A stretch of 64,000 nt of DNA, from NCBI GenBank assembly GCA_029834535.1, contig JAQMWT010000379.1, positions 1-64,000 of the forward strand. The letters are read 5' to 3'. Source of the DNA: Chrysophaeum taylorii (Eukaryota; Sar; Pelagophyceae; Pelagomonadales; Pelagomonadaceae). How positions within the stretch are numbered: position 1 is the stretch's first letter; the number at the start of each line of letters is the position of its first letter. The notes below the pieces were generated by a model. It saw only the letters and a list, made by a program, of their open reading frames with translations. It had not been told where the DNA came from and did not search any database. Below, piece by piece: positions 11,501-22,600 of this stretch. Made by a program: the position numbers and the translations under genes.

Positions 11501-12628
11501 TTATGTGGTTGTGGTGGTGGTGGTGGTGGTGGGCACGATACCGTTGTTTCCGAGCTCGACGAGAAGCATGCTGAGATAATTGTCGTCGGGGTAGCCGAAT
11601 GAGCCGTGGCCTCGGTTTGTCTTGTGGTGAATGCTCCCCCAGACGACGCAGTTGTCGCGGCCGGTCGTGATGGAGCGGCCGACTCGAAAGACGAGGCGGC
11701 GTTTGAAAGCGATCTTGAGGAGCTCAAAATGCGTGTCGCCCTCGGGCGTAGGCAGGTAGGCGGTGCGGGTGGTGCCCGAGAAACGGGCGCCGGGGTGCGG
11801 GTGTTCCGGGCCCTGTACCCCGTCTGGAAAGTGGTACGTGATCGTGCGGGTGCGAGACGAGGGCGGAAAGCCCGGGAGCGGCATGTTGTCGATGTAATCG
11901 GTCATGCTGCCGCTGAGCGGCTGGTTTCCTATGGTAATGCGGCAATTCGCGCGGCACACGGCACATTTGCCCGAGCCCGTGGCGAACCACTCCTCGATAC
12001 AATCGCGGTGGAACGCGTGCGTGAGCCCGCCCTCGCACTTGTCGAGTTTGAAGGCTCGCTTATCTCGCGTAAATCCGTCCATGCAGATCGAGCATGTCAA
12101 CTCGAGCTCGCGCGCTCTGGCCGTGCATTCCGTCTTGGCGACGTCGCCTTGGACCTCGACTCGAGGTCGCGACTCTGTCTGCCGTCGACGAACGTCGCGC
12201 TCGAAGCGAGTCGCGACGTTGCGCTGACGCATATTGCGCAAATCAACAACGTAAAGCCGTTGCGGACCGACGGCGAAGCCCGTTTCGTCGTAGCCCGCGT
12301 TCCTCGCGGCTTCGAGGTGAGCGCTCGCGTCGGGAGAGAACTCCTCCCATCGGTGCGATTCCCAGTACTCCCACGGTACCGGCGCGGGCGATGGCGCGAG
12401 GCGCCTCACGGCCCGCGGAAACCGCTTTCCCTTCTCCTTGAGCGTCATCTCAGTCAGCGACACATGCGCGACCTGGGACCCAATCCGGACGATGGCGTTA
12501 CAGGCGCAGCTCAAGAACGTCGTCTCCAGCTTTCGAGCCGTCTCACCATCGAAGGCGCGCCACTCGTACCCTGCCCACCATTCCCACGAAGGCTGTGAGG
12601 GACCACCATCGTCACTGAACAACAACAT
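11501..12628 (-). CDS. Deltex-like E3 ubiquitin ligase (WWE-WWE-RING-DTC)
   Basis: From the Met at 12,628 the protein is 375 residues. Two WWE domains (about 15-76 and 85-148) open with WEWWAGYEWRAF and WEYWESHRWEEF. A C3HC4-type RING follows, with Cys179/182/198, His204 and 207, and Cys210/222/225. It runs straight into the Deltex C-terminal domain (234-370), recognisable by GNQPLSGSM, HFPDGVQGPEHPHPG, RRLVFRVGRSITTGR and IHHKT. In animals the RING-DTC pair ubiquitinates and binds ADP-ribose, while WWE binds ADP-ribose chains or a partner. The open frame extends 67 codons upstream through a tetranucleotide repeat, so the 12,628 Met is preferred. The Thr run at the C-terminus is a repeat expansion. 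Confidence 0.9.
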   Translation of the reverse strand: MLLFSDDGGPSQPSWEWWAGYEWRAFDGETARKLETTFLSCACNAIVRIGSQVAHVSLTEMTLKEKGKRFPRAVRRLAPSPAPVPWEYWESHRWEEFSPDASAHLEAARNAGYDETGFAVGPQRLYVVDLRNMRQRNVATRFERDVRRRQTESRPRVEVQGDVAKTECTARARELELTCSICMDGFTRDKRAFKLDKCEGGLTHAFHRDCIEEWFATGSGKCAVCRANCRITIGNQPLSGSMTDYIDNMPLPGFPPSSRTRTITYHFPDGVQGPEHPHPGARFSGTTRTAYLPTPEGDTHFELLKIAFKRRLVFRVGRSITTGRDNCVVWGSIHHKTNRGHGSFGYPDDNYLSMLLVELGNNGIVPTTTTTTTTT

Positions 12629-12630
12629 CG

Positions 12631-12652
12631 TCTGTCTGTCTGTCTGTCTGTC
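12631..12652. repeat. (CTGT)n microsatellite abutting the Deltex-like start codon
   Basis: A run of five or more CTGT units (GACA on the gene strand) lies 2 nt upstream of the preferred start codon at 12,628. Confidence 0.9.
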
Positions 12653-13653
12653 GCAAGAACAAACAAATCGGACAAATCGCACACTATCGGTCGTGTCCGT
12701 TAGTGCTAACCACCGCATCATTTCGTCATTTTCTGGGCTCCCTTCGCAACACCCTCGGCGACTTCCCAGATCGATCGATCGCCGAGGCAATATCAAACTT
12801 AAAGAAGCAATAAACTTTGCAGCGTACATTATGGTGCAGATTGTGACGCCGACACGTCGGAATGTCGAGCATTCTTTCTGTGGTTGTACGAGAGCAGCAC
12901 ACGCTCAAAGGGATGTATTCCACTAAATTAACGTATGCACACCCCGGTCGGTACCTCATGCTCTTGAAGGCGAGTGTTGATGATCGAGGCCGCTTTTGCG
13001 ACTGTGGTGGCCTCTCGTTCTGCTTACCACACCTCTGACGGACTCGGACTCCTCTCGGAATAAATCACGTCAACTCTTCGGCATTTGTGATCGACACGTG
13101 CAGGGGCTCGGAGCTCCCGGAGGCCGAGATCGATCGAGGAACCTCCTTCATTATCCCCTCCTCTACTGAGGTGGGGCGTTTCTCGCGTCGTCTTGCCTCG
13201 TGCGACACCGAATATTTATTTAGTTCGTGAGTTAGATGTAAACAAGCGAGCAAAAGGCGCGCTCGTCGTCGAAAAGATGATAATCGGAGAACATAGAAGG
13301 CAAGATGAGAAGAAGCAACCAAACACGCATCGCGCGATACCCATTTCCCAAGTGAGATTACACCTGTAGCGCGGGTAAGACTGGCTCATTCGAGCGCGCG
13401 GTAGGAATCGTAATGCACGCACGCCCCCCCCCCCGCGTGATTGCAGCAGCAGCAACACGCTACGCTCTACAGGACCGAATCAGCCCAAACGAGTCGGGCT
13501 CGCGCGCGATGTGCTAAATTCCATTGAGATCGGCGGTTTCTTACTTCAATAACGGCTCGAAGCCTGCGCCGTACTGGGCTATATTACCGAGACCTTGCTG
13601 CCGTCTCGGCTTTCGAACGGTGTGGATTCAAGAGACAACCCATCGTCGCCACC
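12653..13653. other. Intergenic
   Basis: About 1 kb of mixed composition. It includes a poly-C run near 13,427-13,436 and no frame that resembles a protein. It presumably holds the Deltex-like promoter and the 3' region of the COMM-domain gene. Confidence 0.4.
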
Positions 13654-13991
13654 TCAGTGCACGTACTTGACAAGGCGACTTGTCCGAGTAGTGGACAATT
13701 GCGCGACAGCCGCAGAGAGTTGGGCCTCGAGATGCTTCATGTGCGCTGCGTCTGCCTCTAAAATGACGGATCGGACCTTCTTCGTGTCGTCGTCGGTACC
13801 GTCTGAGAAAGTCTTACAGAGAAGAAACGCAAGCGCACCTTGCATATTCAGCTTCAAAACAAAGGTCGGCTCAACGGTATGCATCAGCGAGCGCTTGGCC
13901 AACTACAGTCAGTGCCTTGAGACACAACCAAGGGTGAGCGCACCTCGACGTCTAAGCGCCACTCGAGGTTGAAATAAGTAGGGAGCTGCAT
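13654..13991 (-). CDS. Minimal COMM-domain (COMMD) protein, three exons
   Basis: Splicing exons 13,944-13,991, 13,839-13,902 and 13,654-13,802 on the minus strand gives 86 residues. The introns are 41 and 36 nt, both GT-AG, and all phases match. The product reads LEWRLDVELAKRSLMHTVEP, then TFVLKLNMQDG, then SVILEADAAHMKHLEAQL. This is the COMM domain: a W-R-L-D-V strand, P-x-F-x-L-K-L strand and terminal helix. COMMD proteins act in the Commander endosomal recycling complex. Most have an N-terminal helical domain that is absent here, as in human COMMD6. The start Met is the first in frame, but upstream exons cannot be excluded because an AG precedes codon 3. Confidence 0.7.
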
Positions 13992-14594
13992 CCTTCGCGC
14001 GGTGACGCCAACACACACTGTGTGTGTCCGGCGGTCGCTCGGCAAATGCGTCGCGAGGGTTTTTAAAGAGATCGACTGCTCTTAGAGAGGGGTTTTGGGT
14101 GGTGCGTGTGGTTGCTTCGCGAGGGTTTTTAAAGGTCGACTGGGCTGCTGACAGTGCTGTGCGGGGGGTTAAGGGTTTTGGTGTTTTTTTTTGGGGGGGT
14201 TAAGGGTTTTGGTGTTTTTTTGTGCGGAGACATGAGGGGTGTGCCAGGAAGGCGGAAGAGATTATCCCGTTCGGGTGTCCCGGTCGGGTAAAGACGACGT
14301 GAGGGCTGCCTGAACTGCGGGGCCGATTCTTTTGTTTTAAAAGGTCGACTGCCAAGCGGGGGAGGTGCGGACGGGAGCACGCAGGGTGTTCAGGTGTTTT
14401 TAGACGTGGCGAGGATTACAACACCTAAGGATGAGAGACTCCCATTGCCGATGGGGGGTGTTCGAACACGTTGGTCGATTGCGGCAAAATTTCCACACGA
14501 GGTGTCGACACCGAGCACGACACAGCCACCATCAGTGTGAAGAACGACGACGACGACGACGTCGGTCAAATGTGGCTTTGACCTACGCCAGAAT
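13992..14594. repeat. G/T-rich repeat block
   Basis: Short motifs recur here: GCGAGGGTTTTTAAAG twice (about 14,052 and 14,117), TTAAGGGTTTTGGTG twice (about 14,169 and 14,201), and variants of TTTAAAGGTCGACT three times. Related sequence (GAGACATGAG, then GGAAGGCGGA, then TGTCGACTG) is found at about 31,750-32,000, and TTTAAAGGTCGAC recurs at 38,566. This suggests a dispersed repeat family. No gene is seen. Confidence 0.55.
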
Positions 14595-15929
14595 CTACCT
14601 ACTTCGGGGCCTCGCGGCGGCGCCAGGCGGCAAGAAGCAGTCCTTCTCGTAATTGGCGCAGAGAGGGTGGAGCGCGTAGAAATCCGCGAGGCATGCGTAG
14701 GTCTGTTCCTCGAATTGACACCATCTTCTACGCAGGTCGCAGCTTTCGCGGAGGGCGATCTCGGGGTATTTTTTTAAGAGGCTGCCGAAGCCATAGATGA
14801 CCTTGCCCCTGTTCTCGATCGCGGCAAACTCGGCAAGTTTTCCCGCGAAGCTCGGCACGTTGGTGACGTTGACGACGTGCGGGGTGTCGACGTGCGAATG
14901 CGCCATGGCGTGCGGGTCGCCGTAGTGGCGAAGCTTTCGCAACAACTCTGATTCTATTTTGAGCGCAGGCGAGGGCGGTCCCGCGTCCGAGTCGCGGCTG
15001 ATAAGATCGGCGAGGCGGTCGAGGAGGGCCTTGAAGCGCATCGTGAAGTATTCGAGGGGCACCACGATGTAGACCGGGGGATCGATGTCCTCGGGGGGTG
15101 TCGCCAGAAAGGAGTCGATGCTGTAAAAGGAGACGCGTTTCTGCACGAACGGATCTTGGTAGAAGTGGCTCGCGAGGCCCCAAACGCGGAGTTGGTCCGT
15201 ATTTTCGCACGCGGCCTGACCTCCTGTCTCGTATCTCGACACGAAGGACTCTATGAATCTCGAGTGCACAGCCTGGGGCGTCGTCTTCTCGACACCCGGC
15301 TTGAGTTTTGCGACCTGCGCGAACGACGACGCGAGGTGCGAGAGCGGCTCGCGCACGAGGTGAACGATGGCCTGGGCTACCGAAAAGTTCACCATGTTAT
15401 AGTCGTGGTTGCACGCCTCGTGCTTCCCGAACCGACCTCCGCGGTAGCTCTCGCATAGCTGCTGCGTCGACGTCGCGGCGACTTTGCACGCGATCGGGCC
15501 CCACCACAAGCTTCCTCTGCCGTTCGGTTCAAAAGTTATAAATTTTCCGCGGACCCGGTGGTGCGTCTTCATCGAAAATCTCGCGAGGTCCTTAGACAGA
15601 AGACATGCTTTCAAGCTATCGGATCCGACCGGCCTCGATGGCCCCTCCTCGGCGTTCGCGGGAATCGTCTCGTATTTGTATTTTGGCTCGCTCGTTGCTG
15701 CCGGTCCTTGTGACAACCGCCCCGCGTTGCTGCTGCTACTCGAGCGGACGCTGCCGTAGCTACTGGTGCGGCCACTCCTGTGGGAGCTGCTGGTTAGGCT
15801 GTTGGTAAGAAGACTGCCGCTGCTCGTGCGGGAAGAATCGTAGGTGGCATACCCACTACTTGTTAATCCCTGGAGCTTGGCGACCGGAATCGCCACTAAC
15901 CCAACGAGCGGCCCAAGTGCCCATCTCAT
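14595..15929 (-). CDS. Sulfotransferase-like protein
   Basis: 444 residues. The N-terminus is hydrophobic (LGPLVGLVAIPVAKL) and could be a signal or membrane anchor. A Ser/Tyr-rich stalk follows (30-75). The central VHLVREPLSHLASSF matches the sulfotransferase R-x-P-x(6)-S-x-F type 3'-phosphate-binding motif. The domain ends in a Cys-rich region (CDLRRRWCQFEEQTYACLADFY). This layout suits a Golgi type II sulfotransferase acting on sugars or proteins, but the 5'-PAPS loop is not clear to me, so the substrate and exact family stay open. Confidence 0.6.
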   Translation of the reverse strand: MRWALGPLVGLVAIPVAKLQGLTSSGYATYDSSRTSSGSLLTNSLTSSSHRSGRTSSYGSVRSSSSSNAGRLSQGPAATSEPKYKYETIPANAEEGPSRPVGSDSLKACLLSKDLARFSMKTHHRVRGKFITFEPNGRGSLWWGPIACKVAATSTQQLCESYRGGRFGKHEACNHDYNMVNFSVAQAIVHLVREPLSHLASSFAQVAKLKPGVEKTTPQAVHSRFIESFVSRYETGGQAACENTDQLRVWGLASHFYQDPFVQKRVSFYSIDSFLATPPEDIDPPVYIVVPLEYFTMRFKALLDRLADLISRDSDAGPPSPALKIESELLRKLRHYGDPHAMAHSHVDTPHVVNVTNVPSFAGKLAEFAAIENRGKVIYGFGSLLKKYPEIALRESCDLRRRWCQFEEQTYACLADFYALHPLCANYEKDCFLPPGAAARPRSR

Positions 15930-18900
15930 CTCACCGTCTCCATCATCTTCATCATCACGACGTCAGGATTGCGAAATATACCAATCATCACTGCGGCAAT
16001 TTTTGCACCCAGAGCTTTAACTTCAGACGACGATTTGTCCTGGTGACTCGGTCGTCGTCCAGAACTGCTCGGCGGGGTGGAATGTCCAAGGAGGTGCTTG
16101 GACTGGATAGAATGCACTACGTCGCCTACTCCGGGATGCTTTTTGCTTGAAAGACAATCACCCAGAACGTCACCGTCGTGCTCGAGGGCGTCGTGGCGGG
16201 CGGGCGCGACGCGGAGAATCGTGTCCCGCGTCCGGCGATCCGAGCGACGAGCCTACAGCCCCTCGATCCGATTAGCTCGTGTGATCTACTCACAACGTCA
16301 TCAGGTATCTTCGGTGATTGCTCGCAGAAAGAGATAACCAGATCCAGCAGCTCGAGAGAGCCAAGGCGGCGCCAGAAGGGCGCGCTACCGAAGCCGAGCG
16401 CGTAAGGAACCACGCCGAGGCTCTCGATGCCGAGACGGAGTTGGCCATGGCCGAGGCGGGGCGTCTTGAGGCGGAGCGAAAGTACGAGGACAAGGTCGCA
16501 CGTCGGGAGGAGCGATTCCGGGTCCGGAACGAGCGCCAGGTTGCCGCGAGGGAGAAGCAGTACGACCGCGATGCTGCTGCGAAAGAGCAGCAATCCATCG
16601 GCGAGCTCAACGCGACCAAGGCTCAGTCAAAGATGGCGGCAGGACAGGCTGCGGTGGCGACAAGGCACGGACCAGGAACCGGCTGATGAAATCGGACCCT
16701 CGGGACGTGCGACAACTCAAAGCCAATATTATGTCGCCGTCAACCACGAGCTGAAGCAAATAGAGATCGGCGGCCGCGTCCTGGCCAAGGAGGAGTAGTT
16801 CGAGCAGCTGCAGGATCGGGTGAAGAGACGGGCGAGAGACATGGATGGAGCTCCCGTCTGAACGCTTCAATCGCGACCTGCGCTCCGAGATGGGCGGCCT
16901 TCACAAGACCGCCGTCGGCCTGGGCTAAAGTGACGTCGTCGACGCGGCGAGCCGCCGCTCGATGGCAAAGATATGTCGCCACCACCCACGTTCACGGCAA
17001 ACTAGGCGGCAAGACCTGGACGCTCAGCTCGTACGAGATCTCCGACCAGAGCGCAGCTGGCGAGGCCAAGGCGATCGCCAATCGGTTCCACGACCCGAGT
17101 CGAGTGCTCCATCTCGTTCGTCGAGCTCACAACTTGGTGCGCTACGGAGCCGATGTCGCGATGGTTCTCGAGCTCTCGCCAGCCTCCTTCAGAGTCTGCC
17201 AGGATAATCATCCACAACTCGTCGCGACCGCCGAGTATAAGGCCTTTGACACCGAGGTCGCCACATACCCCCAGTTCGTCGAGACTCGGACTGGGTCGGC
17301 GAAGCTGTCCGTCGACGGCCAGCCCACGATCCACGACGTCGGGGCCGTTCGGGCGCAGCTCTAGCTCCTACTGACACCGGTGATCCGGAGACCAAGCTCG
17401 ACGCGCTCCGGGACTCGGGCCGCGGCAGCACGTTGGAGGGAGGGGCAGTCTATGCGCTACGTTGGCGACGGGCGGCGGTCCCGCCAGACGTCGGAGCTCC
17501 AGAGGGCTTTCAATCTCACGCGGGGTAACTCGAGTTTAGCACGCACCTTGACGTAGTACAACGCCGCCTTCTTCAACACGAGCGTCGAAAGCCAGTGTCG
17601 TCTCGTGCCAACGGGACAACACCCTCGACCGCGTCTCCACAAGTTTTGCGGCCAAGCGCCAGCGACGCGGACGAGGTCGCTGGTCGAACGACAAAGAAGG
17701 CTAGAACGTCTGATTGACTTTATAGAGGACGCCTCGCCACGCTCAGCGACGACGTTCAAGGAGCTTTGATGCAGGCGGCTCGTCGTGGTCGCAGAACCAC
17801 AAGGTGCAGGCTACCGCGCGCCGGGGGGAGGCGGCGATGGAGCACCATTGCCGTTGGCCGTTGAGAAGGCCCTCGAGCGTCGAGCGAACGACCACTCCAA
17901 GGCCCCGGAAGCAATGAAAACCACCAAACCTGTTGTCGACGAGCGTGCCCTCTTCGGGGGGGGGGGGCGGGGCAGCTCTCGACGGTCAAGACGTGACTCG
18001 ACGCGGCACCCAAGCAGCTTCCGAGCGACGCCGCGCGGTCGAACGTCCTCGAGGCGAACATCGAGATGTATGTCGTCAGCACGGGCGTGGGCATGGGCGA
18101 CCTCAAACCCAAGTCCTAAACCTCAGGCAAGGACCCGACGATCGGCCAGGCCGGTTCCAAGACCAACGTCGAATTCCTCCACCTCAAGTACGTCTACGAA
18201 GACATCAAGACCAAACTCCCGCGAGTTGGTCGCCGAGGCAGTGGCGCGATTTCCGACTGCAGCTGCCAGTGTTCGGGACCGCGAAGACCCAGCGTGTCTA
18301 GCTCGACGCGAGGCGGCACTTGAGCGTTGACGAGCTCTTCAAGTCCAAGGTTGTGGAATGCCGCGCCTCTCGCCACTCTAGGAAGCGGACACGGACAACG
18401 AGCGGCAGCTCGAAGCTATCGCCGATCGACGCGGCGTTGTTAGGGTCTCGCGTCGAGGTTATCTATCAGGGAGTTGTCGGGTCATCCGGGTTGCTGCTGG
18501 ATGTCCGACACCATCGAGGCGATATTCGACGAAATCTCGCTCCTAGGACGGTCGCTAGAAACTCGGGCTGGGTTGGATCTTCCTTGCTGGTGACTCTTAA
18601 TCGATACAAAGCCGGCTTCCTGGCGCTTCTCGTCCGAGGGCAACGAAAACGACGACGAGGAGGGGAAGAGGACGTGATGGACGTCGATGACAAAGACGAC
18701 TTTGAATGTCTGTGTTCGCGGACCCCGACGCAGGAGGTCGGTCTTCCACGAGGATGCCCAGCGTGAAGACTGGACCAATAGAAGCGACCTCCCTCGGAGC
18801 GCGAAAGGCGAAGTCTAAACGCCCGCGCGACCCTCGTTGGGCCTACAGAAGACGCTCCCGATGCGCCGCCGGATGTTGTATTTGCAGCCGATGGCATCTT

Positions 18901-19694
18901 GCAGAATAAATAAAGCCACCTGGGAGCCTCCCCAATCGAGGTGTGGGTCTAAAATACCTCACTCCCGTGTAGATACTCCAAGTCGGCAGCTACCGACTTG
19001 GCGACGATGACGACGACGACGACGGACAAAAAAAAAGCCGGCAGATCCTTGGTGATTTTTGGCCACGGCACGGGACCCCCATCCGACCCCAATATTAAAC
19101 AAGATAAACACGGCCAGCACCCGCGTAGAGACGCACTGTACTCTCGTGGTACTGCAGCTGCCGGCCCGCCCCCCCCCAAAAGAAAAAAAAACGTGCGGTG
19201 CCAGCAAAAAAAACCCGGGTTTGTTTGTTTGTTTGGTGCGAGAATTCATTCATGTTACACAAGTAGAGATCATGGCCGGGCCCTCGGGCGGGAATGACGA
19301 AAATCCGAGAGACACCGTCTGGCGGGCGCTCGCGAGGAGGAGGTCAAGATGCATCACCCTGCTGCTGATGCGCGATAAAAGAGGCACCGTGCTCGTCAGA
19401 GCGAGCGCGGGGAGGCTTGTGCAGGCTTGAGGTGGTCGGTAGACTATAGCAGTGGTGGGCACTAGTGAGACCTCGACGCGGAAGGTTCTTCGTTGACTCG
19501 ACGAGTCAACGACGCGAGCAAGTTAACGACCCCGGTTGTTTTTTTTTTTTTTTTCTTAATGGGAAAACGGGTCGGGCTGGCTCTGCCATTGTGTACCGAG
19601 GGAGCGAGAAGCAAAACTCGTCGTTCGTTCGTTCGTTCGTTCGTTCGTCCGTTCGTCGCGCGACGTTAGCAAGCGAGATCGTCGAGCAATACGC
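15930..19694. other. Decayed coding DNA of unknown origin and intergenic sequence
   Basis: No intact gene is seen in 3.8 kb. Plus-strand stretches retain protein-like text: a charged coiled coil (16,318-16,686) and a 144-residue frame (16,930-17,364) containing KLGGKTWTLSSYEIS and RAHNLVRYGADVAMVLELSP. Further short runs lie in 18,040-18,260 (KTNVEFLHLKYVYEDIKTKL). The pieces lie in changing frames with several breaks, so this looks like one or more dead genes or a dead mobile element. The family is not recognised. A perfect 9-bp hairpin sits at 18,978-19,001. From 19,000 to 19,694 there are homopolymers and a (GTTC)n array at 19,622-19,648. Confidence 0.5.
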
Positions 19695-22600
19695 CTACGA
19701 GGTAGTCGGAGTGAGGGGGGCGCGCGATCGGGACAGCTGACGATTTTGGTCGACGACAAGTCGGAGCGAGCCTGTCGGCGCGAGGATGAACCGTTCAAGA
19801 TGCGCCTGCGGACGAAGAAACGTCGCCACCGGCAAAACAACAACGAAGCGAGGAAAGTACGCACGGCTCCCGCTCGACGCGAAGGGAGGGGAGGCGTTGC
19901 CGCGAGACTCTCGCCAACGAGAGCGTAGGGGAGGGACGCGAGTTCTGCGACGAGCGCGTCGGGTGGCGCGTCGGCGATGGCGAGGAGGTCCCAGCCGCCG
20001 AGGCCGCGGTGCATTCTTCGACGCCTGTTGTACGCGCGCGCCGCGACGACCGCGTCGACGAGGCTCGTCGTCGTCGTCGTCGTCGTCTCGAAGGCGACGA
20101 GGCCGCGATCGTCGCGAAGGTCGCCGTCGTCGACGCGGCGCAACAACACGCAGCATCGCACGAAGGACTCGTCGTCGTCGTCGTCGTCGTCTTCGACGAT
20201 CGCGACGAGAACCCGAGCTTGGAGGTCGGGCCGCGTCGCGAGCTCGAACCAGTCGGTGTCGCCCTCGGACGCGTCGACGACGGCATCGGCGGGAGGACGC
20301 GGCTCTTGGTCCTCCTCCGTAAGAACGAGAACTGCGCGGTCGACTCGCCTACGTTTCGTCGTCGGCTTCTCTCGCTTCGGTTCGACGACGACGGCATCGT
20401 CGTCGTCGTCGTCAAAACCCGGCGGCGGCTTTCTCTGTCTGACCAAGAGGCGACGTCGATTCTGGCCTCGCGAGGAGAGTCGTCGCTCGTCGCCCAGGGC
20501 GAAAGGCTGGAACCGTTTTTGGACGGGAGGCTTACGATCTTCTCGGAGGTCCTCGGGCCGCCGCTTTTGGTCGTCGTCGTCGTCGAGGTCGGCAAGAAGA
20601 GTAGTTTTGTTCTGGAGTGGAGGCGCGGCGGCAAAGACGGCGTCGGCTATCTTCGCGCGGCGGGCGCCGCGGTCGTCGCGCAGGCGACGCTCGCGGTCGT
20701 CGTCGACGAGGAGGTGGGCGGCGGAGCCGAGGACGGGTTCGGCGGCGGCGCCTCCGTCGGCGGCGCGGGGTCGCGCCGGCGAGGGCGCCGAGACGTCGGC
20801 AGAGTCCGGGAGCACGTCGAGGCTCTCGACGGCGTTTCGCATGAGGTAGCGAAGCTGGCGCTCGCGCATCTTCTTGGTAGAGGTGAAGCGCTCCTCGACC
20901 CGTTGTTCGATCTTGTCCTCCAAATCGCGTCGAATTTCGGCCTGGATTTCGCGCCTCTCCTGGACCCGGCGATTGATGTCGTCGACCTTGGATTGGGTCC
21001 AGAGGTTGACGACGCGATCTCGGCCGATACGTTCGTAGGCGTCGACCGCGAGCGCGAAGAGCGCGTCCTCGAGGACGGGAGTCAAGACGTCGACGGCCTT
21101 CATCACGTGGAAGCCCTGGGTGCCGGACCGATCGCGGAACCGTCCGTTGTAGGCGACGGCGTTCGAGAAGACGCGCCGCAGCTCGAGCGCGAAATCGGCC
21201 AGGGATTCGTAGGGTTCCGCGTCGATGCGCTGGCCCGCCTTTCTTTCGGCCGTGCTCTGGTTCAACCGCTGCTCGATCGCGTCCAAACACGTCGGCTCGG
21301 CCACGAACTGCGCGTAGTCGAAAACCTCGACGGGCTTGTCGAACCACTGCGAGTATTTTTTGAGTTGTTGCTTGCGGAGCGCCTTGAGAACGAGCCTCGC
21401 GTCCCTGGCCGCGTCCTTGTTGAAGCCGAGCCGCGACGGCCAGACCACCTCGTCGCGCCGTCGCCGCGCCGCGAGCCGTCGTTCCCAAGACAACGCGATA
21501 TTCTTCTTCTTCTTCTTCTTCTTACTTTCGGACTCGTCCGCCTCCGGAGCCTCGGTCGCCGGCGCCGGAGCGGCGCTCTCACTGGCGGCGGTCGTCACGA
21601 AATTCTCGAGCGCCGCGGACGAGAGGTCCGCGTTCGCGCGGGCATCCCGGGCCTTTCTCGCCTCGAGCTCGTCGCGGCACCGCGATTCGCGAAGCTCGGA
21701 GGCCGTGACCGCGCAGACGTAGTCCCCCCGTTTCGTCGACCCGGCTGTTTTGGCGTCGGCTTCGATGAGGTACTCGAGGGACAGATGCAGCGACCAGTCG
21801 CGAAGATGCGTCGCGACGTCGTAGACCTTGACCGCGAACTCGACCTCGCCGCCGACCCGCGGCGCTTTTTTCGCGTCCTCGTTGTAGGCGACGGCGTTGT
21901 CGAACACCAAGACCATGTCCTCGGCGAAGGCCTCGGGTGCGGAATAAGCGTGCGTGCGGAGCCGCGCGGAGATCTGCCCCAAGTCCATGGGGTCCGAAAT
22001 CTTGGCGAGGTAGGCGTCCTTGATCGCGGGGAACGCCTCCACCGCCGGGATGTGCCACATGACGCCCCTCCCGAACTCGCCGTCCAGCCTCACCCAGTCG
22101 TGTCGCGAGAGCTTGTTGTATATCCTGTCGGCGGCGGCCCGCCACGGTTCCGCTGGAGGGGCGCCGCCGCCCGAGGAAGACGAAGACTCCGCCGCCGTAG
22201 GCCAAGGCGGAACCTTCGTTCCGGCGGATTTGCCCTTCTTCTTGCTCGTCGCCGTCGAGATGCTGTTTTCGCCGTCGTTGTTGTTCTTGTTGACCTTGTC
22301 GTCGTCGTCGCCGCCACCTCCCGACGCTGCAGATTGGCCGACGTCGCCGTTGCCGGCCTCCTCGACGTCGTCGTCGTCGGGAGGCGGCGGCGGAGACGAC
22401 TCGGCGCGGACGCGCTTCGCGGCCGACGGCGTAGGCGACGCGGCCAGCTTTTTGCGGTCGGGGGCCGGCTTTGGCGCCTTGCGTTTTTTGGAGGCGACCG
22501 CCGCCGAGGGTGCACTGGCTTCGGCCGGTGCTCTCCTCCCGTTCTTGGTCGTCGAGGCGAGGGTCTCGACGTCCTCGTCGAGCTTATCCTCCAACACGTT

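Noticed and set aside
14160-14215. Telomere-like repeats
   Set aside because: TTAAGGGTTTTGGTG occurs only twice and is not a TTAGGG or TTTAGGG array.
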